Shown piece after piece: positions 27,247-37,040 of a stretch of DNA of 64,000 nt. Each line of letters opens with the position of its first letter. Within the stretch, counting starts at the first letter, position 1. The stretch comes from Pseudoduganella plicata (GTDB lineage Bacteria; Pseudomonadota; Gammaproteobacteria; Burkholderiales; Burkholderiaceae_D). The stretch is taken from positions 4,092,001 to 4,156,000 of the forward strand of contig NZ_CP038026.1 in NCBI RefSeq assembly GCF_004421005.1. Reading direction: 5' to 3'. The notes below the pieces were generated by a model. It ran no database searches and was not told where the DNA came from. It saw nothing but the letters and a program-made list of their open reading frames with translations. The position numbers were made by a program, and so were the translations under genes.

Positions 27247-30200
27247 ATGAACGCACCTCAAAAGGGTACGGAGCTAGGCACGCCGGAGCATCAATCCGAC
27301 ATTACGCTCGACGACAAGTGGACGCTCGAACGCGGCCGCGCCTTCATGACCGGCACACAGGCGCTGATCCGCCTGCCGATGATGCAGCGCGAGCGTGACG
27401 TCAAGGCCGGCCTGAACACGGCCGGCTACATCACCGGCTACCGCGGCTCGCCCGTGACAAGCATCGACATGACGGCGATCAAGGCGCAAAAGCACCTGGA
27501 AGCGCACCACGTCAAATTCCACCCCGGAATGAACGAAGACCTCGCGGCCACCGCCGTCTGGGGCACCCAGCAAACAAACCTGTTCCAGGACGCGAAGTAC
27601 GACGGCGTCTTTTCCATGTGGTACGGCAAAGGCCCCGGCGTGGACCGCTGCGGCGACGTCTTCAAACACGGCAACAACGCCGGCTCGGCCAGACACGGCG
27701 GCGTGCTGGTGCTGGCCGGCGACGACCACGCCGCGAAATCGTCCTCCACCGCGCACCAGTCGGATCACATCCTGGCCGCGTGCGGCATCCCCGTGCTGTA
27801 CCCGTCGTCCGTGCAGGAGTACATCGACTACGGCCTGCACGGCTGGGCGATGAGCCGCTACACGGGGCTGTGGGTGGCGATGAAGTGCGTGACCGACATC
27901 ATCGAGTCGGGCGCCGTCGTCGACTTCGATCCCGACCGCGTGCAGATCGCCATGCCGGACGACTTCGAGCTGCCGCCCGGCGGCCTGAATATCCGCTGGC
28001 CCGATGCCGTGCTGGATCAGGAAGTGCGGATGAACAGCTACAAGTGGTACGCCGCGCTGGCCTATGCGCGCGCCAACAAGCTCAATCGCATCATCTGGGA
28101 CAGCCCGAAGCCGAAGATCGGCATCATCACGGCCGGCAAATCGTACCTGGACACGCGCCAGGCGCTGGCCGACCTGGGCATCGACGAGCAGGCCGCCGCC
28201 GACATTGGCATCCGCCTGTACAAGATCGGCATGACGTGGCCGCTGGAAGCGGACGGCGTGCACGAATTCGCGCGCGGCCTGGACGAGATCATCGTCGTCG
28301 AGGAAAAGCGGCAGATCCTCGAATACGCGCTGAAGGAGGAGTTGTATAACCTGCCCGACGGCGAACGGCCCCGCGTCGTCGGCAAGTTCGACGACACCGG
28401 CGAATGGTCGAACAAGCACCGCTCCGGCCATGGCGACTGGCTGCTGCCGGCCACCTATGAACTCAATCCCGCGCAGATCGCCCGCGCGATCGCCAGCCGC
28501 ATCTCGCACTACTGCGCCGGCCACCCCGTTGCGGCCCGGGTGCAGGAGCGCATCGCCTTCCTGGAAGCGAAAGAGCTCGTATTGAAATCCGTGCCGGTCA
28601 AGCCGAATCCGGAGACGGACCGCACGCCGTTCTTCTGCTCCGGCTGTCCGCACAACACGTCGACCAAGGTGCCGGAAGGTTCGCGCGCGCTGGCCGGCAT
28701 CGGCTGCCACTACATGGTGCTGTGGATGGACCGCGAGACGTCGACGTTTACGCACATGGGCGCCGAAGGCGTCACGTGGGTGGGCCAGGCGCCGTTCACG
28801 AACGAAAAGCATGTCTTCACGAATCTGGGCGACGGCACTTACTTCCACTCCGGGATCCTTGCCATCCGCGCGGCCGTCGCCGCCAAGGTCAACATCACCT
28901 ACAAGATCCTGTACAACGACGCCGTCGCGATGACGGGCGGCCAGGTCGTCGACGGTCCGCTGGACCCGGGCATGATCTCGCGCCAGATCGCCGCCGAAGG
29001 CGTCACGCCGATCATCGTCGTCACCGACGATCCGGACAAGTATCCCGACGATTACGCGTGGGCGCCCGGCGTCACGGTGCGCCACCGCTCGGAGCTGATG
29101 GACGTGCAGAAGGAACTGCGCGACAAACCCGGCGTGTCGGCCATGATCTACGACCAGACCTGCGCGTCCGAGAAACGCCGCCGCAGGAAGCGCAACGAAT
29201 TCCCCGATCCGGCCAAGCGTGCCGTCATCAACGAAGCCGTCTGCGAAGGTTGCGGTGACTGCTCGGTGCAGTCGAACTGCCTGTCCGTGGAACCGCTGGA
29301 AACGGAACTGGGGCGAAAACGCCAGATCAACCAGTCCAGCTGCAACAAGGATTATTCCTGCGTGTCCGGCTTCTGCCCCAGCTTCGTCACCGTCGAGGGC
29401 GGGCAGCTGAAAAAGCCGAAGAAGGCCGCGGCAGGGACGGGCGACGTGCCTGCGCTGCCGGCGCCCGTGCTGCCGTCGACGGCCACGCCGTACGGCATCC
29501 TCGTCACGGGCATCGGCGGCACCGGTGTCGTCACCGTCGGCCAGATCCTGGCGATGGCGGCGCACGTGGAAGGCAAGGGCGCCGTGGTGCTGGACATGAG
29601 CGGGCTGGCGCAAAAAGGCGGCCCGGTGATGTCGCACGTACGCCTGGCCGACCGGCAGTCGGACCTGCACTCGACGCGCGTCGGCACTGGCAGCGCGGAT
29701 CTTGTCATCGGCTGCGACCAGATCGTCACGGCCAGCCGCGACGCGTTGTCGCGCATGGGCGAGGGCCGCACGTGGGCGGCGATCAATTCGACCGGCGCCA
29801 CGACTGCCGCATTCGTGAAGAATCCGGACTGGCAGTTCCCGGGCGACTCGTCGCAGCGCGAAATCGTCAAGGCCTGCGGCGCCGAGCGCGTGGACTTTGT
29901 CGACGCCGGACGCATCGCCACGGCGCTGATGGGCGACTCCATCGCGACCAATATGTTCATGCTGGGCTATTCGTTCCAGAAGGGCCACGTGCCGCTGTCG
30001 GAAGGCGCGCTGATGAAGGCGATCGAACTCAATGGCGTTTCGGTCGGCTTCAACAAGGCCGCCTTCAACTGGGGCCGTTACGCGGCGGTGGACCTGGGCG
30101 CCGTGACGAGGATGACGGCGCCGGCGCAGGTCATCGAATTCAAGCGCACGCAGACGCTTGACGAGATCGTCGGCCGCCGCATCGAACTGCTGACGGCCTA

Positions 30201-30807
30201 CCAGAACGCGGCGTACGCCAGCCAGTACCGGGAGTTCGTCGATACGGTACGCGCGGCCGAGAGCCGACTCAACCCGAAGGGGCTGAAACTGACGGAAGCC
30301 GTCGCCCGCTACCTGTACAAGCTGATGGCATACAAGGATGAATACGAAGTAGCCCGCCTGCACACCGACCCCGCGTTCCGCCAGAAGATCGAAGGCATGT
30401 TCGAAGGCGACTACAAGGTGAAGTTCCACCTGGCGCCTCCGCTGCTGGCGAAGCACGACAAGGACGGCCATCTGGTCAAGCAGGAGTTCGGCCCATGGAT
30501 GCTGCAGGCGTTCAAGCTGCTGGCGAAGCTCAAGGGCCTGCGCGGCGGTCCGCTGGACATCTTCGGCTACACGGCCGAGCGCAAGACGGAACGCGCGCTG
30601 GTCAGGCAGTACCGTGACACGGTAGCGGCGCTGCTGCCGAAGCTCACAAGCGAGAACCTCGCCACAGCCGTGGCGATCGCCCGCATCCCGGAAGACATCC
30701 GCGGTTATGGCCACGTCAAGGAGCGCCACCTGAAGGCGGCGAAGCAGAAGGAGGCGGCTTTGCTGGCGGCGTATCACACGCCGGCACCGGCATCGCACGC
30801 GGCCTGA
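27247..30807 (+). CDS. Indolepyruvate:ferredoxin oxidoreductase family protein (fused subunits)
   Basis: A 1186-residue fused 2-oxoacid:ferredoxin oxidoreductase that oxidatively decarboxylates arylpyruvates with CoA and ThDP. Order of parts: N-terminal alpha-type domain (RGRAFMTGTQALIRLPMMQ, GYRGSPVTSIDM); the cysteine motif FFCSGCPHNTSTKVPEG; the ThDP domain (GDGTYFHSGILAIRAAV, NDAVAMTGGQVVDG); an iron-sulfur segment rich in cysteines (EAVCEGCGDCSVQSNC and SSCNKDYSCVSGFCPSF); then the gamma-type domain (GILVTGIGGTGVVTVGQIL). GGAG lies nine bases before the ATG. It follows hppD, so a role in phenylalanine/tyrosine breakdown via phenylpyruvate is likely. The physiological substrate is unproven. 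Confidence 0.92.
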   Translation: MNAPQKGTELGTPEHQSDITLDDKWTLERGRAFMTGTQALIRLPMMQRERDVKAGLNTAGYITGYRGSPVTSIDMTAIKAQKHLEAHHVKFHPGMNEDLAATAVWGTQQTNLFQDAKYDGVFSMWYGKGPGVDRCGDVFKHGNNAGSARHGGVLVLAGDDHAAKSSSTAHQSDHILAACGIPVLYPSSVQEYIDYGLHGWAMSRYTGLWVAMKCVTDIIESGAVVDFDPDRVQIAMPDDFELPPGGLNIRWPDAVLDQEVRMNSYKWYAALAYARANKLNRIIWDSPKPKIGIITAGKSYLDTRQALADLGIDEQAAADIGIRLYKIGMTWPLEADGVHEFARGLDEIIVVEEKRQILEYALKEELYNLPDGERPRVVGKFDDTGEWSNKHRSGHGDWLLPATYELNPAQIARAIASRISHYCAGHPVAARVQERIAFLEAKELVLKSVPVKPNPETDRTPFFCSGCPHNTSTKVPEGSRALAGIGCHYMVLWMDRETSTFTHMGAEGVTWVGQAPFTNEKHVFTNLGDGTYFHSGILAIRAAVAAKVNITYKILYNDAVAMTGGQVVDGPLDPGMISRQIAAEGVTPIIVVTDDPDKYPDDYAWAPGVTVRHRSELMDVQKELRDKPGVSAMIYDQTCASEKRRRRKRNEFPDPAKRAVINEAVCEGCGDCSVQSNCLSVEPLETELGRKRQINQSSCNKDYSCVSGFCPSFVTVEGGQLKKPKKAAAGTGDVPALPAPVLPSTATPYGILVTGIGGTGVVTVGQILAMAAHVEGKGAVVLDMSGLAQKGGPVMSHVRLADRQSDLHSTRVGTGSADLVIGCDQIVTASRDALSRMGEGRTWAAINSTGATTAAFVKNPDWQFPGDSSQREIVKACGAERVDFVDAGRIATALMGDSIATNMFMLGYSFQKGHVPLSEGALMKAIELNGVSVGFNKAAFNWGRYAAVDLGAVTRMTAPAQVIEFKRTQTLDEIVGRRIELLTAYQNAAYASQYREFVDTVRAAESRLNPKGLKLTEAVARYLYKLMAYKDEYEVARLHTDPAFRQKIEGMFEGDYKVKFHLAPPLLAKHDKDGHLVKQEFGPWMLQAFKLLAKLKGLRGGPLDIFGYTAERKTERALVRQYRDTVAALLPKLTSENLATAVAIARIPEDIRGYGHVKERHLKAAKQKEAALLAAYHTPAPASHAA

Positions 30808-30870
30808 GGCAGCAGGACCGGCAACAAGGACCGACAAGCAAGGCCGGTAAGCAAGAACTTTGAAGCAAGG

Positions 30871-30930
30871 CCGGGGCAAGCCATGATGTGACGCCAGTGC
30901 GTCACATCATGGCTTGCCCCGGTTTTTTTT
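30871..30930 (+). terminator. Very long perfect palindrome terminator
   Basis: A perfect 24-bp stem (30871-30894 with 30899-30922) with loop CAGT is followed by eight T. It lies 63 bp after the oxidoreductase stop and must be an extremely strong terminator. The stem is longer than termination needs, so it may be a mobile or dispersed palindromic element. Confidence 0.9.
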
Positions 30931-31070
30931 GTCACGTTGGCGATAGCAAAATGGCAAAATGGCAAAGCGCATAAGCTAGCGCAAAACCATTCGTTCCAAC
31001 TGTGGGGGGCGTTTGGTATGGTTCGCATCCCACCAGGACACCACAGAAATCCAGGGAGAACCCAGCCAAT

Positions 31071-33773
31071 ATGAAGAAGAAAAAACTGCTTGCCGCGCTC
31101 ATCGGCGCTCAATGCGCCCAATTTATGCCGCTGCTGGCACACGCCCAGTCCACGCAGGCCGCCGAAGCACCGGCAGCCGGTGCCGCGCCCACGGCCGTCA
31201 TCGTCACGGGCTCGCGCATTGCCCGTGCCACCCTGGAAGGGCCATCGGCCGTCACGATTCTCAAGGGTGAGGACATCACGCGCCAGGGCTACAAGAACGT
31301 TTTCGACGCGTTGAACAACCAGGCGCAGAACAGCGGCTTCGTGCAGGGCGCCGATTACGGCAACACGTTTACGCCATCGGCCAACACGATCAGCCTGCGC
31401 GGGCTGGGTCCGAACCACACGCTGATCCTGCTGAACGGCCGCCGACTGGCCGACTTCCCGACCGCCTACGAAGGCACGGTCAACTTCACCAACCTGGCCA
31501 ATATCCCGTCCAGCATCGTCGAGCGCATCGAGATCCTGTCCGGCGGCGCTTCCGCGATCTACGGATCGGACGCCATCGCGGGCGTCATCAACATCATCCT
31601 GAAGACCAAGGCCGAGGGCTTCGACGTCAACGTCAAGGGCGGCACGTCGTCGCGCGGGGGCGGCGGCGACCGGCGCGTGCAATTCACGGGCGGCCAGACG
31701 TTCGGCAAGCTGACGACGGTGTTCAGCCTGGAACTGTCGGAACGGGACCGGCTGTCGACCTTGCAGCGCGACTTCATGGCCGAACGCGATGGCACGCCCA
31801 CGAACATCCTGTCGCGCCGCAATCTCGACACGGGCAAGTACGTCAGCCTGGGCAATGCCTGCAACGACTTCGCCGACATGTTCGACAACAGCGTCTTCAG
31901 TTATACGGCCAAGGCAGGGGCCTACTGCGCCAGCCGCAAGGCCGCCAATACGCACTGGACGCTGCAGACGGAGAACCGCAGCAAGAACGCCTTCGCCAGT
32001 GCCACCTATGACCTGGGCGAGGCCGTACTGTTTGCCGACGTTCTGCTGGGCCGCAACGACACCGCCAGCAATACGCGCGGCCCGTCGTGGACCGCGGACT
32101 CGATCGGCAACAGCTACTTCCTGAACCAGAACACGGGTGCCTACGAGGAGTGGCGACGCTATATCTCGCCGCAGGAAACGGGCAGCGTGCAGCGCTACGA
32201 CCGCACGTGGGAAGACCGCGCGCTGGCCGCATCCCTGGGCGTGCGCGGCAATATCGGCCAGACGGGCTGGAAGTACGAGGCCGGCTACAGCGCCTCCGCT
32301 TACAAGAGCGAAAACCACGTGCCGCGTGCGCTGGCCAATATCGACAGCTTCTTCCTCGGTCCGCGCCTGGGCACGGATGCGGACGGCGTCGCCATCTACG
32401 CGCCCGATCCGGCGCGCCTGACGCGGCGCCTGACACCGGCCGAATTCGACTCGATCACGGGCCAGGCCGACAGCGACGACGAATCGTGGACGCACACCCT
32501 TTCGGCCAGCGTCAACGGCAAACTGCTCGACCTGCCGGCCGGTCCGCTGCAGCTGGCGGCCGTGCTGGAGGCGGGCCGCCAGGGCTTCACCAACGCACCA
32601 GACCCGCGTATCAACGAAGGCTACTTCAACCTGGTGCCGGGCAGCTTCGTCACGGCGGGAACGCGCACCCGCTACGCGGCCGGCGCCGAACTGAACATCC
32701 CGCTGCTGTCCACGCTGACCGGCACGCTGGCCGGCCGCTATGACCGCTATGAGTTCGCCGAGCGCCGCAACGGCAAGTTCACGTACAACGCCGGTCTCGA
32801 ATTCCGGCCGCGCAAGGACCTGCTGCTGCGCGCGAACTACGCCACCAGCTTCCGCGCGCCTGACATGAACTACATCTACAAGGCGCGCGGCACGGGCTAC
32901 TACTCGTCCACCACGGACTATTACCGCTGCGCAGTCGCAGGCGAGCCGCTGGCCTCGTGCGAATATGCCGACGCGTCGCCCGGCGCCGACTACGTGCAGT
33001 ACGGCAGCCGCGACCTGAAGCCGGAGCAGGGCAAGTCGTACGGCGCGGGCATCGTCTGGTCGCCCAGCAGCGCGTTCGACGTGTCGCTGGACTACTGGAA
33101 CATCAAGATCGACGACCTGGTCGTGAACCTCGATGCGGACAAGCTGCTGCGCGACGAAGCGGCCTGCCGCCTGGGCGGACTGGATAGTGCCTCGTCGCTG
33201 TGCGTCGATACCGTCAGCCGCATCACGCGCTACGCCGACAACTCGCCGAACCGCCCTGGCGAGATCAAGGAGATCCGCGTCAATCCGATCAACGCGGCCA
33301 AGGAAAGCGTCAGCGGCTTCGACGTCAGCGCGAAATATGCGCTGCGCACGAGCGACTACGGCACGTTCACGGTGCGCGGCAACTACACGAAAACGATCAC
33401 GCGCCGCTCGCAGCAGTTCGAAGGCGACGAGGTGCAGGACCGCCTGCACGCCCTGGACAGCAGCGACTGGCCGGACAAGCTGTCGACAAGCGTCAACTGG
33501 GACCGGGGCCCCATCTCGGCCACGTTGTTCGCGACCCGTTACGGCAAGATCCCGAACTCGGAGCAGACCGGCTACATCACGCCGACGACGCTCGTCAACG
33601 CCAGCGCCGTGTACCGCTTCAGCGATCGCCTGACCTTGTCCCTGATCGTCAATAACCTGTTCAACAAGGTAAAGGAAGATCGTTCCGGCGGCTGGCCGTA
33701 CTACCCGATCGGCAACTACAGCCCACTGGGCCGCATCGGCTGGGTCGAGCTGAATTACCACTTCGGTTCGTAG
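31071..33773 (+). CDS. TonB-dependent outer-membrane receptor
   Basis: A 900-residue receptor for energised uptake across the outer membrane. A signal peptide (MKKKKLLAALIGAQCAQF through LLAHAQ) is followed by a short linker and the TonB box region AVIVTGSRIARA. The plug domain (about 45-165) includes ISLRGLGPNHTLILLNGRRL and the hallmark VERIEILSGGASAIYGSDAIAGVINIIL. A long beta barrel ends near GRIGWVELNYHFGS. This large SusC-less type, common in Oxalobacteraceae and Xanthomonads, often takes up peptides or carbohydrates. The adjacent M14 peptidase hints at peptide use. Confidence 0.93.
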   Translation: MKKKKLLAALIGAQCAQFMPLLAHAQSTQAAEAPAAGAAPTAVIVTGSRIARATLEGPSAVTILKGEDITRQGYKNVFDALNNQAQNSGFVQGADYGNTFTPSANTISLRGLGPNHTLILLNGRRLADFPTAYEGTVNFTNLANIPSSIVERIEILSGGASAIYGSDAIAGVINIILKTKAEGFDVNVKGGTSSRGGGGDRRVQFTGGQTFGKLTTVFSLELSERDRLSTLQRDFMAERDGTPTNILSRRNLDTGKYVSLGNACNDFADMFDNSVFSYTAKAGAYCASRKAANTHWTLQTENRSKNAFASATYDLGEAVLFADVLLGRNDTASNTRGPSWTADSIGNSYFLNQNTGAYEEWRRYISPQETGSVQRYDRTWEDRALAASLGVRGNIGQTGWKYEAGYSASAYKSENHVPRALANIDSFFLGPRLGTDADGVAIYAPDPARLTRRLTPAEFDSITGQADSDDESWTHTLSASVNGKLLDLPAGPLQLAAVLEAGRQGFTNAPDPRINEGYFNLVPGSFVTAGTRTRYAAGAELNIPLLSTLTGTLAGRYDRYEFAERRNGKFTYNAGLEFRPRKDLLLRANYATSFRAPDMNYIYKARGTGYYSSTTDYYRCAVAGEPLASCEYADASPGADYVQYGSRDLKPEQGKSYGAGIVWSPSSAFDVSLDYWNIKIDDLVVNLDADKLLRDEAACRLGGLDSASSLCVDTVSRITRYADNSPNRPGEIKEIRVNPINAAKESVSGFDVSAKYALRTSDYGTFTVRGNYTKTITRRSQQFEGDEVQDRLHALDSSDWPDKLSTSVNWDRGPISATLFATRYGKIPNSEQTGYITPTTLVNASAVYRFSDRLTLSLIVNNLFNKVKEDRSGGWPYYPIGNYSPLGRIGWVELNYHFGS

Positions 33774-33785
33774 CCGCGGAGGCTC

Positions 33786-33855
33786 CCGACAGGGTCCTGA
33801 TCGATACTATAATGCTCCGGCGGGACGGGTGCGCACAGGCGCCCGTCCCGCTTTT
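33786..33855 (+). promoter_or_regulatory. Promoter followed at once by a terminator-like hairpin, before the M14 peptidase
   Basis: CCGACA (33786-33791), 16 bases, TATAAT (33808-33813) forms a promoter with a perfect -10. The predicted start (about 33820) coincides with the hairpin GCGGGACGGG (33820-33829) / CCCGTCCCGC (33842-33851) followed by TTTT. The hairpin ends the receptor transcript and would also open the peptidase leader, possibly as an attenuator or 5' stabiliser. Confidence 0.6.
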
Positions 33856-33879
33856 CCATCCACCGTACCGGAGCCGTGA

Positions 33880-35649
33880 ATGATTCGTACCGCCTTGCCG
33901 TCAGTCCTGTCGCTGTCCCTGCTCGCCGCATTCCCCTTGAGCCATGCCGCAACCGATCTCACCACCGTGGCGGAACGATCCGGGTTCGAGGCCACGGGCC
34001 GTTACGATGAAGTGATCAAGCTGTGCGACGGATTCCAGAAGGCCTATCCGAAGTCGGTGCGGTGCTTCGAGTTCGGCCGCACGCCGGAAGGGCGGCCGAT
34101 GCTGGCGCTGGCCGTGTCGAAGACGGGCGCCCTGACCGCCGCGGCGGCGAGGAAAAAGAACCTGCCGGTACTGCTGGTGCAGGGCGGCATCCACGCCGGC
34201 GAAATCGATGGCAAGGATGCCGGCTTCCTGGCGCTGCGCCACGCGCTCGACGGCAAGGCGGCCAGCGGCACGCTGGATAAACAGGTGCTGCTGTTCGTCC
34301 CCGTGTTCAACGTCGATGGCCATGAGCGCTTCGGCAAATGGAACCGCCCGAACCAGCGCGGCCCGGTGGAGATGGGCTGGCGCGTGACGGCGCAGAACTA
34401 CAACCTCAATCGCGACTACGTCAAGGCAGATGCGCCGGAGATGCAGGCGATGCTGGCGCTGGTGAACAGCTGGGACCCGCTGGCGTACATCGACCTGCAC
34501 GTGACGGACGGCGCCAAGTTCCAGCCGGACGTGTCGATCCAGGTCGAGCCGGTGCACGGCGGCGACGAGGCTCTCAAGACGGCCGGCACGGCGCTGCGCG
34601 ACAACGTCATGGCCGACCTGCGCAAGGGGGGCTCCGATCCCAAGCACTTTTATATCTCGTTCGCGAAAACGGACGAACCGCAGTCCGGCTTTGTCGACGA
34701 GATGTCGACGGCGCGCTTCTCGACAGGTTACTTCCAGCTGCGCAACCGCTTCGCCATGCTGGTCGAAACGCACTCGTGGAAGGACTATCCGACGCGTGTG
34801 AAAATCACGTACAACACGATCGTCTCGCTGATGGACCAGGTGGCGCGGCACGGCACCGAATGGCGCAAGGAGGCGCTGGCGGCGGACGCCCGTTCGGCAG
34901 CGCTGGCGGGACGTGAATTCCCGCTCAGCTACCGCACGACGGACAAGACCGAAATGATCGACTTCGCCGGCTACGAATACACGCGCACGCCGTCCGATGT
35001 GTCCGGCGGCGTCTGGACGAAATACGACGAAACAAAGCCGCAGAAGTGGACCGTGCCGCTGCGCGAGGAGATCGTGCCTGACCGCGTGATCACGGCGCCG
35101 GCCGGCGGCTACATCGTCCCCGCCGCGCAGGCATCGCTGGTGGCGCCAAAGCTGAAGCAGCACGGCGTGACGTTCAAGGTGCTGGCCGCTGCGCCGGGCA
35201 AGGTGGACGTCGAGGCGTTCCGCGCCGAGAGCACGAAGCTGTCTCCCAATTCGGTCGAAGGCCACCAGACGATGGCACTGGACGGCAGCTGGCAGCGGGA
35301 AGCGCGCGACATCGGCGCCGGCGCGCTGTTCGTGCCGATCGCACAGCCGAAGGCCCGCCTCGTGATGACGATGCTGGAACCGCAGGGCGCCGACTCGCTG
35401 GCCGCGTGGGGCATGTTCAACGTGTCGTTCGAGCGCAAGGAGTACATGGAGGAATACGTCGCCGAGGAAGTGGCGCGCGAGCAGCTGCAGGACCCGCAAG
35501 TTGCGGCCGCGTTCAAGGCGAAGCTGGAGAGCGATCCGGCCTTTGCAAAGAATCCGCGCGCGCGCCTGGAGTTCTTCGCCAAGCGCCATGCATCGTGGGA
35601 TGAGCGGTTCAACCTGTATCCTGTGTACCGCACGGCGCGGGTGTACTGA
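33880..35649 (+). CDS. Secreted M14-family zinc metallopeptidase
   Basis: A 589-residue exported carboxypeptidase-like enzyme. A signal peptide (MIRTALPSVLSLSLLAAFPLSHA) precedes the M14 domain. Zinc ligands are His105 and Glu108 (GGIHAGEIDGK) and a later His near residue 207 (YIDLHVTDG); NYNLNRDYVKADAPEMQAM is the substrate-binding block. The C-terminal half (from about residue 330) is a beta-rich extension of unknown role. GGAG lies 7 bases before the ATG. It follows the TonB receptor and may supply it with peptides. Confidence 0.9.
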   Translation: MIRTALPSVLSLSLLAAFPLSHAATDLTTVAERSGFEATGRYDEVIKLCDGFQKAYPKSVRCFEFGRTPEGRPMLALAVSKTGALTAAAARKKNLPVLLVQGGIHAGEIDGKDAGFLALRHALDGKAASGTLDKQVLLFVPVFNVDGHERFGKWNRPNQRGPVEMGWRVTAQNYNLNRDYVKADAPEMQAMLALVNSWDPLAYIDLHVTDGAKFQPDVSIQVEPVHGGDEALKTAGTALRDNVMADLRKGGSDPKHFYISFAKTDEPQSGFVDEMSTARFSTGYFQLRNRFAMLVETHSWKDYPTRVKITYNTIVSLMDQVARHGTEWRKEALAADARSAALAGREFPLSYRTTDKTEMIDFAGYEYTRTPSDVSGGVWTKYDETKPQKWTVPLREEIVPDRVITAPAGGYIVPAAQASLVAPKLKQHGVTFKVLAAAPGKVDVEAFRAESTKLSPNSVEGHQTMALDGSWQREARDIGAGALFVPIAQPKARLVMTMLEPQGADSLAAWGMFNVSFERKEYMEEYVAEEVAREQLQDPQVAAAFKAKLESDPAFAKNPRARLEFFAKRHASWDERFNLYPVYRTARVY

Positions 35650-35667
35650 TAGATTTGGGGCAGGTAC

Positions 35668-35697
35668 CTTTCACGGGGCCGTGTGGCCCCCTGAAAG
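35668..35697. terminator. Bidirectional hairpin between convergent M14 peptidase and ttcA
   Basis: CTTTCA...GGGGCC pairs with GGCCCC...TGAAAG around a GTGT loop with one C-C mismatch. There is no T-tract on either side, so it is only terminator-like. Confidence 0.5.
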
Positions 35698-35705
35698 CCC
35701 TGCCT

Positions 35706-36617
35706 TTACTGCGCCTGCAACGGAATCACGCCAGCGGCCGGCGTCGAACACGGCTCCTCGTCAAACGCGATATCGCCCAGCGGATTGGCCACGCCATCCG
35801 TTTTCAGGTCCGTGAAGCCGAACAGGTTGCGGTCCATCAGGTGCGACGGAATCACGGTGGACAGCGACGAGAACACGCTTTCCACGCGGCCCGGGTGCTT
35901 CTTTTCCCAGTCGCGCAGCATCGCCTTGATCTGCTTGCGCTGCAGGTTTTCCTGCGAGCCGCACAGGTCGCACGGGATGATCGGGAAGTTTTTCACTTCC
36001 GCGTAGCGCGTGGTGTCTTCTTCCTTCACGTAGGCCAGCGGGCGGATCACCATGTGCTTGCCGTCGTCCGATACCAGCTTGGCCGGCATGCCCTTGAGCT
36101 TCCCGCCGAAGAACATATTCAGGAAGAAGGTCTCGAGGATGTCGTCGCGGTGGTGGCCCAGCGCGATCTTGTTCGCGCCCAATTCATCCGCCACGCGATA
36201 CAGGATGCCGCGGCGCAGGCGCGAGCACAGCGAGCACGTGGTCTTCCCTTCGGGGATCAGGCGCTTGACGATGCTGTAGGTATCCTGGTTCTCGATGTGG
36301 AACGCCACGCCCAGCTCCGTCAGGTAGGCGGGCAGGATATCGGCCGGGAAGTTCGGCTGCTTCTGGTCCAGGTTGACGGCGACGATGTCGAAGTGGATCG
36401 GCGCGCGTTCGCGCAGCGTCATCAGGATGTCAAGCAGGGCGTAGCTGTCCTTGCCGCCGGACAGGCAGACCATGACCTTGTCGCCGTCCTCGATCATGTT
36501 GAAGTCGCCGATGGCCTGGCCGACGAGGCGGCACAGGCGCTTGTGCAGCTTGTTGTTTTCGTAGGCGACCTTCTCGGCGGCCTTCTCGCTCACTGGCGTA
36601 TCGATCACGGCGTTCAT
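35706..36617 (-). CDS. ttcA: tRNA 2-thiocytidine(32) synthetase TtcA
   Basis: PP-loop ATPase that thiolates cytidine 32 of some tRNAs using an iron-sulfur cluster. The 303 residues show the PP-loop SGGKDS (53-58), Cys128/Cys131 (TTCSLCSR) and Cys216/Cys219 (IPCDLCGS), and [17 protein letters not shown]. The ATG at 36617 overlaps the folB stop (ATGA), so translation is coupled. Length is typical. Confidence 0.96.
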   Translation of the reverse strand: MNAVIDTPVSEKAAEKVAYENNKLHKRLCRLVGQAIGDFNMIEDGDKVMVCLSGGKDSYALLDILMTLRERAPIHFDIVAVNLDQKQPNFPADILPAYLTELGVAFHIENQDTYSIVKRLIPEGKTTCSLCSRLRRGILYRVADELGANKIALGHHRDDILETFFLNMFFGGKLKGMPAKLVSDDGKHMVIRPLAYVKEEDTTRYAEVKNFPIIPCDLCGSQENLQRKQIKAMLRDWEKKHPGRVESVFSSLSTVIPSHLMDRNLFGFTDLKTDGVANPLGDIAFDEEPCSTPAAGVIPLQAQ

Positions 36618-37012
36618 ACGTCGTCCTTGATGCGGAAGACTTCGACGCCCACGCCTTCGCAATCCGGATACACGTCCGGCTTCATCGTCGACACGCGCAC
36701 GGCGCGCACGCGCGGGTGCGCCAGCATGGCCTGCACGACATCGTCGCACAGCGTTTCCTGCAGATGCACGTGGCCTTGGGCCATGCGGCGGGCGATCGTT
36801 TCGCGCATGAAGTCATAGTCGACGACTTCGTGCAGTTCGTCGGCCTTCGGCGTCGAGACAGCCAGCGGGATGTACAGGTCGACGTTGATCAGGACGCGCT
36901 GTTCGCCCTTCTTCTCGAAATCGTGCACGCCGATATTGATCTGCACTTCGTAATTACGCAGGAACAGCCGGCGGCAGTCCTGCAGGCGGGGATGGGTGAG
37001 GGCGGACAGCAT
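36614..37012 (-). CDS. folB: Dihydroneopterin aldolase
   Basis: A 132-residue FolB family enzyme making 6-hydroxymethyl-dihydropterin in folate synthesis. Signatures are [29 protein letters not shown], the [14 protein letters not shown] block and the C-terminal [20 protein letters not shown]. It lies between a FolM-like reductase and ttcA, all on the minus strand. An AAGG-type ribosome-binding site precedes the ATG at 37012. A 7,8-dihydroneopterin epimerase role is a less likely alternative. Confidence 0.93.
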   Translation of the reverse strand: MLSALTHPRLQDCRRLFLRNYEVQINIGVHDFEKKGEQRVLINVDLYIPLAVSTPKADELHEVVDYDFMRETIARRMAQGHVHLQETLCDDVVQAMLAHPRVRAVRVSTMKPDVYPDCEGVGVEVFRIKDDV

Positions 37013-37040
37013 GGTTTTAAACCTTCAAAGAATCGAGTAC

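Noticed and set aside
27274..30879. A 1201-codon open frame antisense to the oxidoreductase gene
   Set aside because: It is rich in Arg/His/Ala with no domain signature and mirrors the third-position GC bias of the true gene on the other strand.
30774..33761. A 995-codon open frame antisense to the TonB receptor
   Set aside because: Same reason; the plus-strand frame has a signal peptide, plug and barrel signatures.
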